From the NCBI GenBank assembly GCA_017545365.1, contig JAFWOP010000005.1, forward strand, positions 53,244-117,243: a stretch of 64,000 bases of DNA, written 5' to 3'. The stretch is from Bacteroidales bacterium (lineage in GTDB: Bacteria > Bacteroidota > Bacteroidia > Bacteroidales > P3). Below are positions 25,616-35,368 of the stretch, piece by piece (within the stretch, counting starts at the first letter, position 1; every line of letters begins with the position of its first letter). Below the pieces are notes generated by a model that saw only the letters and a list, made by a program, of their open reading frames with translations, searched no databases and was not told the DNA's origin. The translations under genes were made by a program, and so were the position numbers.

Positions 25616-25624
25616 GCAAAAATA
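25616..25624 (-). promoter_or_regulatory. -7 box TATTTTTG of the symporter operon
   Basis: On the minus strand TATTTTTGC lies about 80 bases before the ATG at 25536. The -33 region is poor. Confidence 0.55.
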
Positions 25625-25862
25625 CGTTTTTTTTCTGAATCAATTACTAATTTAAAGAATTTTATGTTCATACCATGCGCCAACACCCACCCAATCATCA
25701 GCAAGTCAACACCAAGATGCCCGTTTCACCTCCATTCTGTTTCGATTTTGTGTCAGTTTTGTCTCGGTCCTATTTCTCACATAGAGACAAACAGGAAACA
25801 TAAAACTATGCACAGCGGGTGCATTTCGCAAGTAAGGGACGGCAGGGGTGTCAATGTGGTGT

Positions 25863-25896
25863 TAATAAAAAGGGCGGGAGCTGTTGCGCCCGCCCT
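25863..25896 (-). terminator. Terminator of the pyrE-asmA operon
   Basis: On the minus strand AGGGCGGG pairs with CCCGCCCT (25889-25896 with 25871-25878) and is followed by TTTTTATT. It lies seven bases after the AsmA-like stop codon. Confidence 0.8.
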
Positions 25897-25902
25897 AAAG
25901 GT

Positions 25903-28900
25903 TTATCGCTTCACATTGGCCTCTAAGGCCTGGCGTATTAGTTTCTTATGCTCTAAGAGGCGCACCTCCAGTTCGTCACTCTTCTCTGGAATATACGACT
26001 CGGGGCGTGTCACCTGCCCTAAGCTGATTTGGGGTTTGGAGATATTGCCTTTGACATCCACGGCCAGTCGGGCGGGAAGGGGGCATTTGAGCAGTTCGAT
26101 GTGGTAGTTGCAGTTGTTGTTGAGGTTGTGCTGCCCGTCGACGTACAGCCTATAGTTGTGCAGGTTGAGCAGGAACGGGTAGATTCTTATCTCCTTGCGG
26201 AACACCTGCGCCTCGACACTGATGCTGTCGATGCCCAAGTTGTTGTCCTTTTCGCGCCAGTTTTTGAACTGCAGGAGTCGGCCGATGGTGGCCAGGTTGG
26301 CGTTGTCCAGCACCACCAGGTCCTTGCCGTCGATGGCCGCGGCGCCGAGCAGGGTGCTCATCTTGGGCTTGTAGAAAGCGTCGAGGTTGCAGTCGAAGGC
26401 CAGGTGGAAGTTGGCCTTGCCCTTGAACGATGCGAGCATTGGCACGAGGGTGTCGATGGCGGGTATCATATCCAGCAGCTCCTCGATGTCGATGTCGAGC
26501 AGGTGGAAGTCAAGTCCGGTGAAGAGGTGGTTGACACGCGGCGAGCGGTAGATGCCGGTGAGCTGCATGCGGGCGGCTTTGCAGGTGAAACCGACCTGCT
26601 CCAGCACCGCGGTGCCGTCGTTGACTGTCACTGAGCCGCCGAGGTCTACCAGGTCGTTGCCGAATGCCACACAACGAGCGATGTGGGTGTTGAGCTTCAC
26701 GTTCACGTCTTTGGGCACGATGAAGGGGTTGGCGGTCTTAGGCACATTGTCCTCCTGCCGCTGCTGCTCGAGGGTGTCCTTGTCGCTGCCCATGCCGCTG
26801 AGGATGCCCATCAGCTGGTCGATGTCGGCATACTGCGAGCCGAAATCCAGCGTGCCGTGGAGCATGGCTTTGTGGTCGAGCCAGTCCTCAACGTCGTACA
26901 CCTTGCCCGCGAGGTGGTAGTCCGACACACCCCATAGGATGTCGGCGCGCGAGATATTGCACACCTCAGGCTTGTAGTTGAACTCAAAGTTGGTCATACG
27001 TACTGCCTCTGACATATTGTTCATTGCCAAAACGCCACGCAAGATGTCGATGTCCACATCGGGGTTCCACTGCTTGAGCACATTGTTCTGGTTCTTATCA
27101 TTGCGTACGCTGCCTTTCAGTTTCAGAGTGTCGGAGTATACAATCATCGAATCCAGCTCGGCCGAGACCTTGCTGAACTTGATATTGAAGGCGGCGGCCA
27201 GGTTCTGCTTCTTGTCGAGTATGTTCGGGAGGCCCACTTGGATGTCGGGGTCGGAGACATGAGCGTTTAAGCCATTCTGTGCCATCTCCACATTCAGCTG
27301 GCCGCCTGTGATATGTGCACCAATCAGTTCATGCACTTTGGCTTTTGCCTTGCCCCCTGCTTTGGGCAGTGATACAGCCAGCTTGAGGCTTGGCGAGGTG
27401 GCATGAATGCTGTCGTAATGCACATCCAGTTTACTGAAATCCAAAGTGCCATTGGCCTGAATCTTTTCTAAGTTAAGCTTTTTGAGCGACTCAAGCCAGC
27501 TTTTCACATGCAGGTTTATCTTCGACGAGCCTTCAAGCTTAATAGGCATAGTATCAGGCAAAAATGTTTGCAAATCGGGCAGGTTGAGGTTGCCCTTGAT
27601 GCGGGCATCCAGCAACAAATCCTCATATTTATCCACAGTGCCTTCAACGGCCAGGTTGCTTTTTTTTGTCTTAGCTGTGAAACTGCGGATTGTTATTGTC
27701 GAGGGCATCACCACATAACCTTCGGCAGTGGAAAGACAGAGTTTTACACCCAAGTCGGCATTGATGTCCTTCACGGGCATAGGCAGCATCTTAGGTGCTG
27801 AGAATGAGCCTTTCTTCAGTGTCACGTCGGCATTAATCATAGGCAAACGGCCTTCAGCCACCACGCCCTCAGCGGTTCCTTTGATGCCTAACCGCGCATC
27901 CACATCCATTCCTTTCAGGCTCTGTGTGACAAACGGGGGCAGCACGGCAAGCAGTTCGCCCACCTGCCAGTCGTCAATAGCATACTTCATATCCACCTGC
28001 ATGGGTCGGTTGTCCTTGGCCAGAGCTACGTCGCCCGCGAGGTCTATCTTATAGTCGAGCAGGCTCAGGGCGGCATTGTCCTGCAGGGTGATGCGTTTGT
28101 CGTCCAGGTTTGCGAGGAAGGGTATGCTAAGCGTGAGCACATCGTGTCTCGATGCCAGCATGGCGTCGGTGACGAAGGCTTTGTCGCCCATATTCACTTG
28201 TCCTTTAGGCAGCGACAGTTTCAGCTTGCCTTTTAGGTTGTCCGTGGTTCCGTCGGCGGCAAGGGTCACCGTGGGTTTCTCCACCAAGTCGGCATAGATG
28301 TTGGGGTTGCCGAGGGTGTCGCGCATGTCGACCAGTAGGTGGTCGGCCTTGAGCGACAAGTCGGCGGCTATCTGTTTCTCTACCCATGAGCCATTCACTT
28401 TCAGGTTCAGATTCTCGGCACGTGCCAGCATTCGTTGTTGCAGGTTGCAGTACTGGGCCGTCAGGTTGTTCACCACAATTTTTTCCAGCTGTATGTCTGG
28501 CAGTTCCGCGGCGGTGGTGTCTTCGGGTTCTTCTGTCTCCCCTTTGGCGAAGATGTCGAGGTTGTTCCAGCCGTCGGGGGCTGTATAGAGGTTTGCCGTG
28601 GCGTCGTCCAGCCTCAGCTGCCTCACGATGATGGAGCGGTCTTTGAGGAATGCTTTTAAGTCCAACCCCACCGTCAGCGAACGGACATGGGCCAGGGTGT
28701 CGTTCTGCTGCGCACTGGCCGCCAGCGCGTTGTCGGTAGGCAGCTCGTAGGGGTTGACCAGCACTACGTTCTCCACCTCCACCCCTACATTGGGCCATGT
28801 CTTGAAAAGCGACAAATCGACTTTCTCGAAGTGGTTCTCGCACAGGATATGTTCATCGGCAAGTTTGTTGACGATGGCTGTCAGCCGCGAGGGGCTGAAG

Positions 28901-28989
28901 AGCAGCCAGCAGACCACCACTACCGCTATCACTATCAGCCCTAGGAGCGACCCTAGGGAGATGAGCGCTATCTTCCAACCTTTTTTCAT
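25903..28989 (-). CDS. AsmA-like large periplasmic protein
   Basis: 1028 residues. One N-terminal transmembrane segment (IALISLGSLLGLIVIAVVVV) anchors a long periplasmic body of repeating beta-strands with the AsmA N-terminal signature (LSLFKTWPNVGVEVENVVLV, then FLKDRSIIVRQLRLDDATANLY) and an AsmA-like C-terminal region. Family members (AsmA, TamB, YhdP) are long lipid-bridging proteins that move phospholipid between membranes; this is family knowledge. The start overlaps the stop of the small lipoprotein gene by four bases. It is the last gene before a terminator. Confidence 0.88.
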   Translation of the reverse strand: MKKGWKIALISLGSLLGLIVIAVVVVCWLLFSPSRLTAIVNKLADEHILCENHFEKVDLSLFKTWPNVGVEVENVVLVNPYELPTDNALAASAQQNDTLAHVRSLTVGLDLKAFLKDRSIIVRQLRLDDATANLYTAPDGWNNLDIFAKGETEEPEDTTAAELPDIQLEKIVVNNLTAQYCNLQQRMLARAENLNLKVNGSWVEKQIAADLSLKADHLLVDMRDTLGNPNIYADLVEKPTVTLAADGTTDNLKGKLKLSLPKGQVNMGDKAFVTDAMLASRHDVLTLSIPFLANLDDKRITLQDNAALSLLDYKIDLAGDVALAKDNRPMQVDMKYAIDDWQVGELLAVLPPFVTQSLKGMDVDARLGIKGTAEGVVAEGRLPMINADVTLKKGSFSAPKMLPMPVKDINADLGVKLCLSTAEGYVVMPSTITIRSFTAKTKKSNLAVEGTVDKYEDLLLDARIKGNLNLPDLQTFLPDTMPIKLEGSSKINLHVKSWLESLKKLNLEKIQANGTLDFSKLDVHYDSIHATSPSLKLAVSLPKAGGKAKAKVHELIGAHITGGQLNVEMAQNGLNAHVSDPDIQVGLPNILDKKQNLAAAFNIKFSKVSAELDSMIVYSDTLKLKGSVRNDKNQNNVLKQWNPDVDIDILRGVLAMNNMSEAVRMTNFEFNYKPEVCNISRADILWGVSDYHLAGKVYDVEDWLDHKAMLHGTLDFGSQYADIDQLMGILSGMGSDKDTLEQQRQEDNVPKTANPFIVPKDVNVKLNTHIARCVAFGNDLVDLGGSVTVNDGTAVLEQVGFTCKAARMQLTGIYRSPRVNHLFTGLDFHLLDIDIEELLDMIPAIDTLVPMLASFKGKANFHLAFDCNLDAFYKPKMSTLLGAAAIDGKDLVVLDNANLATIGRLLQFKNWREKDNNLGIDSISVEAQVFRKEIRIYPFLLNLHNYRLYVDGQHNLNNNCNYHIELLKCPLPARLAVDVKGNISKPQISLGQVTRPESYIPEKSDELEVRLLEHKKLIRQALEANVKR

Positions 28990-29369
28990 GATACTTTTTT
29001 GATGAAGGTTTGTTTGTTGCCGTAGAGGTCTTTCCAGACGAAGAGGGTGTCGGTTTGCTTGGTGATGGTGTAGTCATAGTAGGCGTGCTGTCCCATCTCG
29101 CCATAGAGGTCTATCTGCAGCATGTCCTTGTTGGTGGACCAGTTGAACTTGGTGCCTTCTCCTTCGTGGACATCCTCCGACTCGTCCCATGTCTCGCCAG
29201 TGTGGTCGCTGTCGTAGCGCCAAAACACCTGGCTGTTGGTTTCTTCCTGCCATTTGCCCACCAACAGGGTCTCGTCAATATCCAACGGTTCTATCTTCTC
29301 GGTGCAACCGACGAATAGCAGGGGGACACAGGTGATGAGTAAGGCAGCAATTGCTTTTCTGATTTTCAT
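28986..29369 (-). CDS. Small lipocalin-like lipoprotein
   Basis: 127 residues with a lipoprotein signal (CVPLLFVGC). The mature part LVGKWQEETNSQVFWRYDSD resembles the G-x-W opening of the small lipocalin-like families of Bacteroidota lipoproteins and ends TDTLFVWKDLYGNKQTFIKK. Four-base overlaps link it to hpt upstream and the AsmA-like gene downstream. Function is unknown. Confidence 0.8.
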   Translation of the reverse strand: MKIRKAIAALLITCVPLLFVGCTEKIEPLDIDETLLVGKWQEETNSQVFWRYDSDHTGETWDESEDVHEGEGTKFNWSTNKDMLQIDLYGEMGQHAYYDYTITKQTDTLFVWKDLYGNKQTFIKKVS

Positions 29370-29902
29370 CTGTCTAAAATATAAACGTTGCGATAGGTTC
29401 TGCCATGTCCGCTATAGTCGAGGCCGTAGCCGACGATGAAGTCGTTGGGTATCGACTTGCCCACATAGTCAATCTTGAAATTCTTCTGGAAGTTGCCGGG
29501 TTTGAAGAAGAAGGTGCAGATGGATATGCTGGCAGGTTCGCGTTTCTTCAACTCGTTAATCATAAACTCCATGGAGATGCCGCTGTCTACGATGTCCTCG
29601 ACGATAATCACGTCGCGGCCGGTGCATCTGTCGGGGAATCCCATCACCTTGGTTACCTCGCCGGTCGACTCCAAGCCCTCGTAGGAGGTGTAGCGCACAA
29701 ACGACACCTGCGCGTCGAATTCCAGTGCGCGCGTCAGGTCAGCTACAAACAGATAGCTGCCCGTCAGTACCGGACAGAGAATGGGGTCTTTGCCTTTGAA
29801 ATCGCGCGACAGCTCGCTGCCCAGGCGCTTCACCGTTGCCTGAATCTCTGCCTCGGGCATATACAGGCGGAAGGTCTTGTCTAATACTTGTATCTTTTCC
29901 AT
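29366..29902 (-). CDS. hpt: Hypoxanthine phosphoribosyltransferase
   Basis: 178 residues from the ATG at 29902 (MEKIQVLDKTFRLY); a longer open frame upstream is low-complexity translation of the neighbouring gene's shadow. The PRPP-binding motif DVIIVEDIVDSG, the loop GSYLFVADL and the base-binding FIVGYGLDYS are in place. It salvages hypoxanthine and guanine to IMP and GMP with PRPP in the cytosol. It shares a probable operon with pyrE, another PRPP-using enzyme, although a secreted protein gene lies between. Confidence 0.95.
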   Translation of the reverse strand: MEKIQVLDKTFRLYMPEAEIQATVKRLGSELSRDFKGKDPILCPVLTGSYLFVADLTRALEFDAQVSFVRYTSYEGLESTGEVTKVMGFPDRCTGRDVIIVEDIVDSGISMEFMINELKKREPASISICTFFFKPGNFQKNFKIDYVGKSIPNDFIVGYGLDYSGHGRTYRNVYILDR

Positions 29903-29963
29903 AGTGATGATGTTTATATAGGGGGTTGAAATATCGTCTGGTATTATCTCTGACAGCAACAGG

Positions 29964-31001
29964 TTAGTCATCGGCGCGCTCGGCGTTGTCGAGCACGAGG
30001 CGGAAGCCATAGAAGCTGTAGCCGAAGTCGGGCAGGTACCAGCTGCGCTCAAACACGCTGCACCCCCATGTGGGGCTGTTGAAGCAGCCGCCGCGCAGGA
30101 TGCGGTTTTCCCCATGTTTGGGGCCTTGGGGGCAGTTCTGGGCCTGTGCCGTGTAGGCATCCATCCAGTCGCTGCACCATTCCATCACGTTGCCCCCCAT
30201 GTCGTAAAGACCCAGCTCGTTGGGCTTCAGACGGCCCACGGGATGGCTGTGGCCGCCGCTGTTGGTGCCAAACCAGCACACTTCCCACGGCTGGCTCTGG
30301 CTGCCGGGGTAGATGCTGTTGTGGCCGCGGTTGCCGCCGCGTGCCGCAAACTCCCATTCTGCCTCTGTAGGCAGGCGGAAACGGTAGCCCGTAATCTGGC
30401 TTAGGCGGGCGATGAATATCTGCACATCGTTCCACGACACCTGCTCCACGGGCAGGCTGTCGTTGCCCACCCATTTTGACGGGTTTTCGCCCATCACCGC
30501 CACCCATAGGGCCTGGGTGACTTCGTATTTGCCTATGTAGAAGCCGTTCACCGTCACCTTGTGGGTGGGCAGCTCGTCGGCATAGGTGTGTTTCTCGCCC
30601 CGCGGATGGGTGCATCCCATGGTGAAGCTGCCGCCCTCAACGGGCATCATGCGGAACACGAGGCTGTCCACATACACCATCAGTGAGCCGTCGTCTTCCT
30701 CCACCAGGAAGGAGAGGGCCGACGGTTCGATGCCGCGGATTTCGGGGAGGTTGACAGCGGTGATGGTAAGTCCCTGCCCCGGCTTGACGGCCTTCCCCAC
30801 CGCGCCCTGTAGGCCTTGGAGGGGTTCGGTGTAACGTCCTCCGTCCACAGCAACGCGCACACAGATGTCGGCCTGACGGTCTAGTGCATAGGTGATGGTC
30901 AGCGTGTCGTTCTGTAGCACAAAGGCTATGTCGTGCACAACCTGCGCCTGCAGGGCTGCGCAGCAGAGCATCAGACATACTATGGTGGCAATCCTCTTCA
31001 T
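29964..31001 (-). CDS. Secreted formylglycine-generating-enzyme-like (SUMF1) protein
   Basis: 345 residues with a signal peptide ending LQAQV. After about 115 residues of beta-rich N-terminal region comes the FGE-sulfatase domain: GGSFTMGC, LPTHKVTVNGFYIGKYEVTQ, PVEQVSWNDVQIF, YRFRLPTEAEWEFAARGG, MGGNVMEWCSDWMD, RILRGGCFNSP. Family members oxidise sulfatase cysteine to formylglycine or act as unrelated surface proteins; many Bacteroidota copies are not true FGE enzymes. The cysteines needed for copper binding cannot be judged by eye. It is 15 bases downstream of pyrE and 62 bases before hpt, an odd neighbour for nucleotide salvage genes. Confidence 0.88.
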   Translation of the reverse strand: MKRIATIVCLMLCCAALQAQVVHDIAFVLQNDTLTITYALDRQADICVRVAVDGGRYTEPLQGLQGAVGKAVKPGQGLTITAVNLPEIRGIEPSALSFLVEEDDGSLMVYVDSLVFRMMPVEGGSFTMGCTHPRGEKHTYADELPTHKVTVNGFYIGKYEVTQALWVAVMGENPSKWVGNDSLPVEQVSWNDVQIFIARLSQITGYRFRLPTEAEWEFAARGGNRGHNSIYPGSQSQPWEVCWFGTNSGGHSHPVGRLKPNELGLYDMGGNVMEWCSDWMDAYTAQAQNCPQGPKHGENRILRGGCFNSPTWGCSVFERSWYLPDFGYSFYGFRLVLDNAERADD

Positions 31002-31016
31002 GGGACTATTCAGTGG

Positions 31017-31670
31017 CTAGGCGAGGTGGGCGTCGCTCCAAGCCTCGGGGTTCTTGCGCCAGTTGGTGAGCGACTCCAGGTCGGCAGCACGGATATATTC
31101 TTCTTTGCATGCCACCTCGATGAGGGTGTCGTAATTGGTGAGTGTGTGCAGCTCCACTTGGGCGTCGGCGAAGTTCTTGGCCGCCACTTCTAGGCCATAG
31201 GTGAAGATGGCCACCATGCCCTTTACGTTGCATCCCTTCTCGCGGAGGGCGTTGACGGCGATGAGGCTGCTCTTGCCGGTGGACACTAGGTCTTCGATAA
31301 CCACCACCGACTGGCCTTCGTGGATTTCGCCCTCAATCTGGTTGGTCAGACCGTGCGATTTGGCTTCCGAACGCACATACACAAATGGCAGTCCCAGTTC
31401 CTGTGCCACCAAGGCACCCTGGGCTATGCCGCCAGTGGCCACGCCGGCGATGGCGTCAATCCCACACCATGTATTATTAATCACCTCTACGAAACTCTGA
31501 CGTATGAAAGTGCGGATTTCGGGATAGGAAAGAGTGATTCGGTTGTCGCAATAAATTGGAGATTTGCGACCCGAAGCCCATGTGAAAGGTTGTTCGTTAT
31601 TCAGCTTTATAGCTTTGACTTGCAGTAAGAAAGTGGCCATTTGTAAGGCCATATTGTTAGTTGTTTTCAT
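31017..31670 (-). CDS. pyrE: Orotate phosphoribosyltransferase
   Basis: 217 residues from the ATG at 31670; a longer frame runs over the promoter. The PRPP motif VVVIEDLVSTGKSS and the substrate region SGRKSPIYCDNR are clear. It makes OMP from orotate and PRPP in pyrimidine synthesis. The -7 box ends four bases before this start, so the mRNA may be leaderless, or translation may begin at the second methionine (31652, MALQMATFLLQ). First gene of the probable operon pyrE, SUMF1-like, hpt, lipoprotein, AsmA-like. Confidence 0.95.
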   Translation of the reverse strand: MKTTNNMALQMATFLLQVKAIKLNNEQPFTWASGRKSPIYCDNRITLSYPEIRTFIRQSFVEVINNTWCGIDAIAGVATGGIAQGALVAQELGLPFVYVRSEAKSHGLTNQIEGEIHEGQSVVVIEDLVSTGKSSLIAVNALREKGCNVKGMVAIFTYGLEVAAKNFADAQVELHTLTNYDTLIEVACKEEYIRAADLESLTNWRKNPEAWSDAHLA

Positions 31671-31673
31671 ACG

Positions 31674-31682
31674 GCAAAGATA
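31674..31682 (-). promoter_or_regulatory. -7 box TATCTTTG of pyrE
   Basis: On the minus strand TATCTTTGC ends four bases before the annotated ATG. The expected transcription start is at or within a few bases of the start codon. A GAAA sits near the -33 position rather than a clear TTTG. Confidence 0.65.
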
Positions 31683-31738
31683 CACTTTTTTTTCGTAATG
31701 GAAAAATATTTTTATGCACAACTCGTTATCCAAAGCGT

Positions 31739-32341
31739 ATGAAGCAGCTTACGATCTCCTATCTCGACCATTTTCTGACTCTGTGCGACCCTTCTGGCCG
31801 GACCGCCTTAGCCGTGTCCCACGGGTGGCAGGAGATGGAAGACTCATCGCTCGACGAGTGCTTCGGCCAGCTGCTGGCGGGGCGCCATGTATGGGTATGG
31901 TGTTATCATGGTTTCAGACACTTGCTGCAATACCTCAAGGAGCATTACCGCTTCGTCAAAGCAGCAGGCGGAGTGGTAGAGGCGCCCGACGGCGACCGTC
32001 TGGTCATCCTGCGCGAAGGTCGCTACGACCTGCCTAAGGGAATGGTGGAGCGGGGCGAGTCGCTCCTTGCCGCGGCCCTCCGTGAGGTAGGCGAAGAAAC
32101 CGGCCTGCAGAATGTGGCAGCAGAGCGGTTGCTGCTGAAGACCTACCACATATACGACAAATACGGCGGATGGCATCTCAAGCAAACCAGCTGGTTCGCT
32201 ATGCGCACCCCCGAAAAGGAAGCCACCACCCCCCAACTCGAAGAAGGCATCACCCAAGCCCTTTGGCTGGCCCAGGACGAATGCTTCCAACGCCTCACCC
32301 ACTCCTTCGCTTCCCTCCGACTGGTTGCCGCCAAACTCTAG
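31739..32341 (+). CDS. Nudix hydrolase
   Basis: 200 residues from ATG 31739 (MKQLTISYLDHF). The Nudix box GMVERGESLLAAALREVGEETGL is complete (G, E, REVGEE and G spaced as in the consensus), and KYGGWHLKQTSWFAM follows. Nudix enzymes hydrolyse nucleoside diphosphates linked to another group. The first 65 residues form an extra N-terminal region. The substrate is unknown. It is divergent from pyrE and 26 bases before dprA. Confidence 0.9.
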   Translation: MKQLTISYLDHFLTLCDPSGRTALAVSHGWQEMEDSSLDECFGQLLAGRHVWVWCYHGFRHLLQYLKEHYRFVKAAGGVVEAPDGDRLVILREGRYDLPKGMVERGESLLAAALREVGEETGLQNVAAERLLLKTYHIYDKYGGWHLKQTSWFAMRTPEKEATTPQLEEGITQALWLAQDECFQRLTHSFASLRLVAAKL

Positions 32342-32367
32342 CCTCTAACCCTTAATATCTAACCCCA

Positions 32368-33474
32368 TTGAACCTCTACAACATAGCCCTCACCCTCGTC
32401 TCCGGCCTTGGTCCCAAGACCATCCGTCAGCTGTTCAAACTCGTGAACAACGCCGAAGAGCTCTTCTCTATGTCCCACACCCAACTCTCTGAGCTCTTCA
32501 CCCGCCACCATAGCATCATTCAGGCTATTGAGAGCAAGACCACTATGCACGCTGCCGAGAAAATTGCTGGCGAAACGGAGAGATACGGCATCGAGCCTCT
32601 TTTCTTCACCGACCCCGCCTATCCCCAAAGGCTGAACCGCGATGGGTGCGAGGACAATCCTGTCCTCCTCTTCCGTCTCGGCAAGTGCGACCTCAACCCC
32701 CGATACAGCGTCGCCATTGTCGGCTCACGCAAGGCCACCGACTACGGCCGCACCACCGCGAGCCGACTGGTAAAAGACCTATCCGCCATCAACACACTCA
32801 TAGTAAGTGGCTTGGCCTATGGCATCGACACCGTCGCCCATGCTGCCTCCGTCAGCTGCCAAACCCCTACCGTGGCGGTCCTCGGACACGGCCTTGACAT
32901 CATCTACCCCAGCCAGAACCGCAACCTGGCCAAGCAAATCCTCGAATCTGGCGGCTCCCTGCTCACCGAGTACCCCCTGCATACCGAAATCAAAGCCACC
33001 AACTTCCCCGCCCGCAACCGCATCATTGCCGCCCTCTCCGACGCTACCGTTGTGGTGGAAGCTGCCGAGCGGGGCGGAGCCCTCATCACAGCCAATATCG
33101 CCAGCAGCTACAACAAGGAGGTGTTTGCCGTCCCCGGTCGCCTCAGCGATGTCACCTCCCAAGGATGCAACAACCTTATTGCCAACAATAAAGCCGTTAT
33201 GATCCGCAACGCTGGCGACATCTTCTTCCAGATGGGGTGGGAAGCCCCATTCGACCAACATCAGCACAAAGCACAGCAACAGAGCCTCTTCGAAGCCCTT
33301 GACTCTAACCAGCAGGTCATCGTTGACCTCCTTGAGAAAAACAGCGAGATGACTTTGGACGAAATTGAGAAGCAATCCGACATGTCATTACCCAAAATTG
33401 CCTCCGCCATGATAGAATTAGAACTGAAAAATATTGTTCGATGCCTTCCGGGAAAGATGTACAAGTTGTCATAG
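32368..33474 (+). CDS. dprA: DNA processing protein DprA
   Basis: 368 residues. The family N-terminal region (NLYNIALTLVSGLGPKTIRQLF) is encoded from TTG at 32368; no ATG exists near it, so TTG must initiate. The Rossmann-like core has VGSRKATDYGR, VSGLAYGIDTVAH, AVLGHGLDIIYP, NFPARNRIIAALSDATVVVEA and GGALITANIA, and the C-terminus carries a winged-helix-like region. DprA loads RecA on single-stranded DNA taken up in transformation. No other competence gene is near. Confidence 0.95.
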   Translation: MNLYNIALTLVSGLGPKTIRQLFKLVNNAEELFSMSHTQLSELFTRHHSIIQAIESKTTMHAAEKIAGETERYGIEPLFFTDPAYPQRLNRDGCEDNPVLLFRLGKCDLNPRYSVAIVGSRKATDYGRTTASRLVKDLSAINTLIVSGLAYGIDTVAHAASVSCQTPTVAVLGHGLDIIYPSQNRNLAKQILESGGSLLTEYPLHTEIKATNFPARNRIIAALSDATVVVEAAERGGALITANIASSYNKEVFAVPGRLSDVTSQGCNNLIANNKAVMIRNAGDIFFQMGWEAPFDQHQHKAQQQSLFEALDSNQQVIVDLLEKNSEMTLDEIEKQSDMSLPKIASAMIELELKNIVRCLPGKMYKLS

Positions 33475-33542
33475 AATTAGCCACTTAAGGATTGTTAATA
33501 TTTTTTTTGTGTTAAAAATTTCTTCAATTGCAAATAAAATCG

Positions 33543-33550
33543 TAATTTCG
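33543..33550 (+). promoter_or_regulatory. Possible -7 box before atpD
   Basis: TAATTTCG is one base from the TAnnTTTG consensus, 58 bases before the atpD start. No well-spaced -33 box was found. Confidence 0.3.
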
Positions 33551-33589
33551 CACTTTGATTTAATTGTGCATAGAGCCTTTTTTTTGTAA

Positions 33590-35116
<1,527 letters not shown>

Positions 35117-35131
35117 TCGGGGGCCTGCTCT

Positions 35132-35368
35132 ATGAAAGTTAAAATCACAAAGCCTGACTCCACCCTTTACGAAGGCGAAGCCAAATTGCTGCAACTGCCT
35201 GGCACTGGCGGACTCTTTGAAATACTCCAGAACCATGCGCCTATCATTTCGTCCCTCACGAAAGGTGTCCTCCGACTTGTCACTACCGACGACGAAACCA
35301 AGACATTCGAGATTCGTGGCGGCGTGGTCAAAGGTCAGAAGAACGATATTCTAATATTGGTACAATGA
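35132..35368 (+). CDS. atpC: F-type ATP synthase epsilon subunit (short form)
   Basis: 78 residues, covering only the N-terminal beta-sandwich domain (KITKPDSTLYEGEAKLLQLPG, FEILQNHAPIISSL, EIRGGVVKGQKNDI). The usual C-terminal helical hairpin of about 45 residues is absent, as in other Bacteroidota epsilon subunits. The start of the next gene overlaps its stop by four bases, so amidohydrolase translation is coupled to it. Confidence 0.95.
   Translation: MKVKITKPDSTLYEGEAKLLQLPGTGGLFEILQNHAPIISSLTKGVLRLVTTDDETKTFEIRGGVVKGQKNDILILVQ

Larger units (their letters stand above)
25537..25902. other. Intergenic region between two minus-strand genes
   Basis: It holds a -7 box for the symporter gene (25616-25624), an inverted repeat TTTGTCTC/GAGACAAA (25758-25765, 25784-25791) and the terminator of the AsmA-like gene at 25863-25896. 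No gene was seen. Confidence 0.55.

Noticed and set aside
29903..30160. N-terminal extension of hpt
   Set aside because: The translation is low-complexity (Ala/Ser/Thr/Pro) and lies antisense-like over the end of the SUMF1-like gene; the family start is at 29902.
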